From positions 1 through 64,000 of the forward strand of contig CAWKLL010000011.1 of assembly GCA_963850255.1 (NCBI GenBank): a stretch of DNA of 64,000 nucleotides, written 5' to 3'. This DNA comes from J054 sp963850255. Its GTDB lineage: Bacteria; Pseudomonadota; Gammaproteobacteria; Steroidobacterales; GCA-2729495. A model generated the notes under the pieces. It was given only the letters and a program-made list of their open reading frames with translations, ran no database searches and had not been told where the DNA came from. Below are positions 59,107 through 64,000 of the stretch, one piece after another; the stretch's first letter is position 1; every line of letters begins with the position of its first letter. The translations under genes were made by a program, and so were the position numbers.

Positions 59107-60030
59107 ATGCATCGACTAAAACTTTTCGCCGTTCTTGGCCTGGCTGTTCTGATTCTGGCTGCCTGTTCCGCCAGCCGACAAGTCTCTGATCCTGAAATCA
59201 TTTTAGTCGGTGGTGCCACGGGCAGGCAGGGCGCCGCAGTGGTCGATGAGTTACTGGCCCGTGGTTATGCGGTGCGCGCATTGAGCAGAAACCCCGCCAG
59301 TGAAAAAGCCCAGGCCTTGCAAAGCCGGGGTGTTGAAGTGGTTGCGGGCGACTACGCAGACAGCGAATCACTGCTGGCTGCGATGACGGGCATACGTCGG
59401 ATGTTTTTCTACAGTGGCTTCTCGCGCAACGAAGTTTCTGAAGGCCTGAATGTCATTGCCGCGGCAAAGGTGTCGGGTATTACGCAACTGGTCTACAGTT
59501 CCGGTGCAGCGGCAGATCCGGCCAATGGCGTCGCGGGTTCTGCAAAAATGCAGATTGAGCAAGCGCTGGTGGCCAGCGGTGTGCCCTTTACGGTGCTGCG
59601 GCCGGTGGCGTTTATGGAGAACTTTGATCGCCAGCAAAAACGCTTCGCCACAACCGGGATCGCAGAGTCGCGCGGGCCCGAGCGCGAGCTGAACTTTATT
59701 TCACTGGCGGATATCGGTTTTTTCGCTGGCGAAGCCTTTGACGATACTGACCGTTGGCTCAATCAGGGTGTCAACATTGCCAGTGACCAGATGACGGTGG
59801 CCGAGTATGTCGCCACTTTCAGCCGGGTAATGGGTCGCGAGATTACCTATACCCAAATGCCCCTGGAGGAATACCTGGCGATTTTCCCCAAGCCCCTGCG
59901 CCCTTTGTTTCGCTGGTATGACCAGGTTGGTTACAGCGCTGACGTAGACGCCTTTCGGGCGGCATACCCGGACCTGACGACGCTGGACGACTATTTGCGG
60001 GCTACGGGCTGGGAGAACTGGCAGCAATAA
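59107..60030 (+). CDS. NmrA-like Rossmann protein with lipoprotein signal
   Basis: This 307-residue protein starts with a clear lipobox (FAVLGLAVLILAACSAS). An NAD(P)-binding domain then follows, IILVGGATGRQGAAVVDELLARGYAVRALSRNPAS, with MFFYSGF, QLVYSSGAAADPANG, FTVLRPVAFMENFDRQ and INIASDQMTVAEYVATFS-like NmrA segments. NAD(P) is not expected outside the cytoplasm, so a lipid-anchored NmrA protein is odd. AGGAG precedes ATG 59107. Confidence 0.8.
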   Translation: MHRLKLFAVLGLAVLILAACSASRQVSDPEIILVGGATGRQGAAVVDELLARGYAVRALSRNPASEKAQALQSRGVEVVAGDYADSESLLAAMTGIRRMFFYSGFSRNEVSEGLNVIAAAKVSGITQLVYSSGAAADPANGVAGSAKMQIEQALVASGVPFTVLRPVAFMENFDRQQKRFATTGIAESRGPERELNFISLADIGFFAGEAFDDTDRWLNQGVNIASDQMTVAEYVATFSRVMGREITYTQMPLEEYLAIFPKPLRPLFRWYDQVGYSADVDAFRAAYPDLTTLDDYLRATGWENWQQ

Positions 60031-60257
60031 CCGCCTGTTGGTTTACGCCGGCATAGGACCAATGTGCAGTTAGTCCCTTGCGAGCGTTCGCATCCATGCG
60101 TTTCGCGTATGGGGCAGGGCGAGAAAATGATTTGCGTGTCGCCTGCAGCTTAAGTGAATGTCGTATCTTAGCGCATCTTCGCTTTACTGCGACCGCGTTT
60201 TAAATAGTCCGTGGGGGGCAATTATGATCGACGCTACTGAATTCGCCAGCAGCATCC

Positions 60258-62469
60258 TTGAGCGAGGCACCGCCTTGCCGTTTGGCGAGCCGCAAACGGC
60301 GGGTAGCCGCGGTAGCCGGACTCGTCGCCGTAACATTTACCGTTCTGCCAGTCGCGGCCTTCGCGCTGGAAGATATCGTTGTGACCGCCCGCAAACGCGC
60401 GGAGTCGATCCAGGAAGTGCCGCTGTCGATTACGGCGCTGGATCTTGAGGTTATCGAGCGGCAGAATATTTCCAACCTTAGCGACGTCGCGCGACTCACG
60501 GCCGGCTTCACGTTCGACGAAGGCCTTGGCTGGGTCGATCTGCGACCCTCGATTCGCGGGCAATCCAACATACGTGCTGCCAGTGAACCGACCATGGCGG
60601 TGTTTGTCGACGGCATCAACCTGCCGTATCGGAGCGGTCTGAATGCCGAGTCGCTGGAGATCGAGCGCATCGAGGTGGTGAAGGGTCCGCAGAGTGCGTA
60701 CTTCGGCCGCGGCGTGCTTTCGGGCGCGGTCAACTACGTGACCCGGCGCCCCAGCGTCGAAAAAACCGAGGGCTACGTCGGCGTCGAGGCAGCCACGGAT
60801 GAAATGTATGAAGTTCGGGGTCGCGTCAATTTGCCGGTGACTTCTAACTTCGCCGTGGCCGCGACGGCCCGTTACAGCGATTTCGGCGGATTTTTCAAGA
60901 ACAACCTGACTGGCGCAGAGACTGTGGGCGGCCAGGAAACCAAGTCGGTCGTCGGCTCCGCGCTGTGGAATGTCACGGATGACTTTACGGCCTACTTCCG
61001 GTTGTCCTATTCCGACGAATTCAGAAACCAGATACCACGCCACATCATCAAGACGAACACGCAGACGGGGGCCGCGGCGAACCAGCGTTGGTATGTCGGC
61101 GAAGCCTTTACCGACGAAAACCTGATCACGCACAACTGCGACACCTGCGCAGGCTTCGATCGACAGTTCACCTGGACCACTCTCGACCTGGAGTGGGACG
61201 TGGGCTTCGGCACGATTTCTTCGCTGACCGGCTTCAGCAACACGAAGATCACCAATGATCAGGACTCCGATTTCGAGGGAATCTCGCCGTCGCTGCCTGC
61301 CAACCCGCCCTTTTTCAACAACCTGCGGCAGATCATTGACCGCGATATCGATGTTTTTAGCCAGGAGTTCCGTTTAACCAGCCCGGATGAAGGGGCCTTT
61401 AGCTGGTTGGTCGGCGCCTACTACTACAAGCAGGAGGTCGCCGATTCCGGCGAAAACGTGTTCGGCATCTTCCCGAACGACATATTCGCAGGCGTCGTCT
61501 CACAGACCGCCGATGTAGAAACCACTGCGGTCTTCGGCCAGCTGGGCTACGATTTCACCGATAGGCTGAATGCCTCGCTCGAGCTGCGGTGGAACCGGGA
61601 TGAGTTGTCAGAAAGCGGGGAGCTCTACGGCAACCTGAGCGAGACCTTCGACAATGTTCTGCCGCGCTTCAGCGTCCAGTTCGACGCCACCGACAATGTA
61701 ATGATTGTATGCGTCGGCGGCGAAGGGCTCAGTACCCGGCGGTTTCAATACCGCACTCGGCGCGGGTACAGCCACGCTTCCTCCTGAGATCATTAGCTTC
61801 GACGAAGAGCAGGCAGTGACCTACGAGGGAGGCGTCAAGTCTACGCTGGCGGATGGCAGGATTATCCTGAATGCGGCGGTCTTCTATATCGATTGGACCG
61901 ACGTCAAGATTGACGACCAGTACACCGATCCCGATACCGGCGACACGACCGGCTACACGAGCAACGCGGGCGAAGCCGAGGTCAAGGGCTTCGAGATCTT
62001 CGTCCAGCTGGCGCCAACGGACAACCTGGATCTATCGTTCGGCTATTCCTATAACCCGGCGCGGGTTTTCGATTACCCGGACCGCCGCGCTAACAATGCC
62101 GGGATTGACACCCTGGGTGAGAAGCAACTGCCTTTCTCGTCTGATTATTCCTTTACCGGCGCCATTGGCCTGAACGGCGAGATCGGCCCCAGCTGGACCT
62201 GGTATGGACAGCTCGACGCACAGTTCGAATCGACCCAGTACGCTACTGTCGCGAACCTCGCCGAGACCGGGGACCGCTTTTTCACCAATCTCCTGGTCGG
62301 TTTCGACGATGAGCGCTGGTCGATCCAGGGATACGTCAACAACCTGTTCGACAGCGGGGACGCGACCAGCATTACGCCGTTCGTGAGCACCGTGGATTTT
62401 TCACGACAATTCGCGGTCAACCTGCCGAACCCCAGGCAGCTAGGTGTCAGGGTTCGCCTGAACTTCTAG
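60258..62469 (+). CDS. TonB-dependent receptor, frame broken once
   Basis: The protein has a signal (RRVAAVAGLVAVTFTVLPVAAFA), a TonB box (DIVVTARKRAESIQEVPLS), a plug domain (IRGQSNIRAASEPTMAVFVDG, VKGPQSAYFGRGVLSGAVNYVT) and an outer-membrane barrel. The frame ends after DNVMIVCVGGEG at 61787. The next frame carries YASAAKGSVPGGFNTALG to the terminal strand LPNPRQLGVRVRLNF. One extra G near 61702 explains it; without it DNVMIYASAAKG is continuous. The only in-frame start is TTG 60258; ATG 60224 with a G-rich site is in another frame. It imports an unknown nutrient or siderophore. Confidence 0.85.
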
Positions 62470-62472
62470 TGC

Positions 62473-63687
62473 GTGCCTGGCCGATCCAAGGCTAAACTGG
62501 TTATCGCCGCGGGAGCCATATTGGCTCTCGCGGCGATTATTTACCTGGCGCCCTACGCCAGGAATTACCTGTCGTTCTCCATTTCAGATCCCGACCGGAT
62601 CCTTGATGCGGACAAGTACGCCCCGCTGGAAACAGTGTCGGGCGGCGGCAAACCTCTGACTCTGCGAAAAGGCCCGGGCCTGATGGCCAGTTCGGCGCGA
62701 GCGAGACTCGACGCACTTGCGGCGGAAACAGAATCCTTTGCGCTGGTCGTCGGACAGGGCGAAGCAATCGTCTACCGCTACTTCGATGAAAATATCGACG
62801 CCACCACGTTGTTCGATTCCTACTCGATCCACAAGGGCTTGCTGTCCGTCGCCTTCGGCTATGCCCTGGAGACGGGCGCCGTCGAGAGCCTGGATCAGCC
62901 CGCTGCCGACTTCCTGCCCGAATGGCGCGACGACGAACGGGCGACAATTACGATCCGGGACCTGTTGAGCAACCAGTCCGGGCTGGCGCAGGAAAGTTTT
63001 GCCAACCGGCCCTTCAACCCGGTGCTGGACCTGTTCATCGGCCGCGACCTGCAAGCTCTGACCTTCGAACGCCAACTCGAGTTCGCGCCTGGCTCGGCCT
63101 TCGACTTCAACCACATCAACGCCCAGTCGCTCTATTTCGTATTGACGCGCGCCACCAACGAGCGTTATGCCGACATCCTGTCGAGTTACCTGTGGACCCC
63201 GCTGGGCAACGAGACGGGCTTCGTCGCGCTGGACAGTCAGGACGGCGATGCCCGCAGCATTTGCTGCTTTCTCGGCAGCGCGGCCAGCTGGTTGCGTTTC
63301 GGCCTGATGCTGGCCAATGGCGGCGCCTGGAACGGCGAACAGGTCGTCTCACCGGAATGGCTGGAAACACTGCGAACCCCCGTCAGCCGTAATCCGAACT
63401 CCGGCTTCAGCCTGTGGCTGGGCGAGCCGTTCACCGGCAAGCGACTCCAGAGCGGGCCCCGCAATCTTTCCCGCGATATCACCGGCCCGTTCCTGGCCCG
63501 CGACACCTTCTTCTTTGAAGCAAGCGGTAACGGTCGTATTTACGTTATCCCGTCGCTACAGGTATCGATTATTCGCTTCGGCCGACTGCGCGGGCCGTGG
63601 ATGCCGTTCGACGACGCGGCTATAGTCAACACCGTGATCGAGGGACTGGCGCGGATCGACGAGCAAGGCGAGGAGAGTACTGAATGA
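62473..63687 (+). CDS. Serine hydrolase of the class C beta-lactamase family
   Basis: The 404-residue protein has an N-terminal membrane anchor (LVIAAGAILALAAIIYLAP). The catalytic SxxK is in DSYSIHKGLLS. The usual YxN is replaced by FDFNHINAQS, so the second motif is altered. Length and layout match EstB/PBP-like esterases that hydrolyse esters or lactones. The start is GTG 62473, three bases after the TonB receptor stop. It overlaps the next ATG by ATGA. Receptor plus hydrolase suggests uptake followed by processing. Confidence 0.82.
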   Translation: MPGRSKAKLVIAAGAILALAAIIYLAPYARNYLSFSISDPDRILDADKYAPLETVSGGGKPLTLRKGPGLMASSARARLDALAAETESFALVVGQGEAIVYRYFDENIDATTLFDSYSIHKGLLSVAFGYALETGAVESLDQPAADFLPEWRDDERATITIRDLLSNQSGLAQESFANRPFNPVLDLFIGRDLQALTFERQLEFAPGSAFDFNHINAQSLYFVLTRATNERYADILSSYLWTPLGNETGFVALDSQDGDARSICCFLGSAASWLRFGLMLANGGAWNGEQVVSPEWLETLRTPVSRNPNSGFSLWLGEPFTGKRLQSGPRNLSRDITGPFLARDTFFFEASGNGRIYVIPSLQVSIIRFGRLRGPWMPFDDAAIVNTVIEGLARIDEQGEESTE

Positions 63688-64000
63688 AGACAATCTACCT
63701 GGGGCTGGTTGCGGCCCTGCTGTGTGTCTCCGGCTGCGCCACACAGCCGGAGGTCAAGCCGGTTGCCCGTGACGCGAACTACCAGATGTTCCTGGTGACC
63801 CGAATCTGGTCGGACGATTTGATGGCGCGCTTCGACGGCGTCACCGAAGAGGAAGAGAAGGCGCACCAGGAACATATCGAGGGATACAGTCGGACCGCAC
63901 TGTCCTCCAACGTGTATGGCGACGACGGCAAAGCCATCGGCGTCGTCGCGCTCAACGCGTTCGAGACGCGGGACGGCGTCGAGTATTACGTCTACGAAGA
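63684..64000 (+). CDS. Lipoprotein, partial (runs off the window)
   Basis: The reading frame starts at ATG 63684, overlapping the hydrolase stop. It begins MKTIYLGLVAALLCVSGCATQ, a lipobox signal. The visible 105 residues, including YQMFLVTRIWSDDLMARFDG and a charged helix EEEEKAHQEHIEGYS, are not a family I recognise. It is the third gene of the TonB receptor operon. Confidence 0.7.
   Translation, partial: MKTIYLGLVAALLCVSGCATQPEVKPVARDANYQMFLVTRIWSDDLMARFDGVTEEEEKAHQEHIEGYSRTALSSNVYGDDGKAIGVVALNAFETRDGVEYYVYE

Noticed and set aside
1..64000. CRISPR arrays, rRNA, tRNA, complete transposase genes
   Set aside because: I saw no regularly spaced repeats, rRNA sequence or tRNA genes, and no full transposase frame.

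Overview
The window has two parts with different character. Bases 1 to about 7003 have visibly lower GC and AT-richer spacers. They hold one forward sugar or sugar-acid catabolism cluster: a LacI-type regulator, a URO-D-like protein, a VOC protein, an HpcH/HpaI aldolase, a class II aldolase, an FGGY kinase and a RraA-like aldolase, closed by a strong intrinsic terminator at 6969-7003. The gene content recalls Chloroflexi-type sugar operons (inference only). Reading-frame breaks are very dense here: about ten inferred single-base shifts in 7 kb. The remaining 57 kb shows about five to eight. This block may be transferred DNA, a decaying region, or a chimeric or poorly polished contig segment.

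From about 7200 to 64000 the DNA is GC-richer and looks like a free-living, probably marine or sediment, gammaproteobacterium (inference). Supporting features are methionine synthesis through O-acetylhomoserine, a neighbouring DUF6502/DUF5666 pair, PEP-CTERM proteins, c-type cytochromes, MscL, a TonB receptor, and many Tat-exported or lipoprotein enzymes.

Layout of the second part: 7.2-9.7 kb, a tandem nitrilase-fold hydrolase and a ChaC-like cyclotransferase. 9.8-15.3 kb, an NmrA-like protein, the metY-metX pair behind a possible SAM riboswitch, a peroxiredoxin-like protein and a lipoprotein alpha/beta hydrolase. 15.5-20.6 kb, DUF5666/DUF6502 with a perfect palindrome upstream, a LacI remnant, a LysR regulator and a Tat aldo/keto reductase. 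20.7-28.5 kb, a 3-hydroxyacyl-CoA dehydrogenase, Tat-exported SDR and M24 proteins, two unknown secreted proteins, a DUF1232 protein and an EF-hand protein. 28.7-32.6 kb, an SMP-30-like lipoprotein, a CBS protein, two cytochromes c and a truncated sulfite-oxidase-type fragment. 33.0-41.7 kb, a DUF1838 pair, a hydrolase, NmrA, VOC, cytochrome c5, a surface-repeat protein, a Tat FAD oxidase and an ABM protein. 41.8-44.5 kb, an AztC/AztD-like zinc-binding pair divergent from a Cys-rich bufferin-like peptide. 44.5-49.7 kb, an esterase, a membrane protein, two PEP-CTERM proteins and a third DUF1838. 49.8-53.9 kb, an envelope or osmotic cluster (repeat lipoprotein, ECF sigma factor, MscS-like channel, small membrane protein, Ala-rich lipoprotein, MscL). 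54.2-64 kb, two more PEP-CTERM proteins, a pectinacetylesterase-like protein, a Tat amine oxidase, a lipoprotein Rossmann protein, and a TonB receptor, serine hydrolase and lipoprotein operon.

Two interspersed repeat families run through the second part and are not seen in the first. Family A elements are about 100-155 bp, have GGGGTC-type inverted ends, and encode on the minus strand degenerate copies of one peptide (NDRFxxQIATML..ALPxGK); I read them as 3'-end relics of an IS200/RAYT-like transposase gene. Family B is a 20-odd-bp sequence centred on TAGACCCGGCACCTTTT, found in both orientations at gene edges and sometimes as hairpins. Several broken genes lie against these repeats. A third recurrent signal, GTAAACTG, lies about 27-45 nt upstream of several start codons and may be a promoter element.
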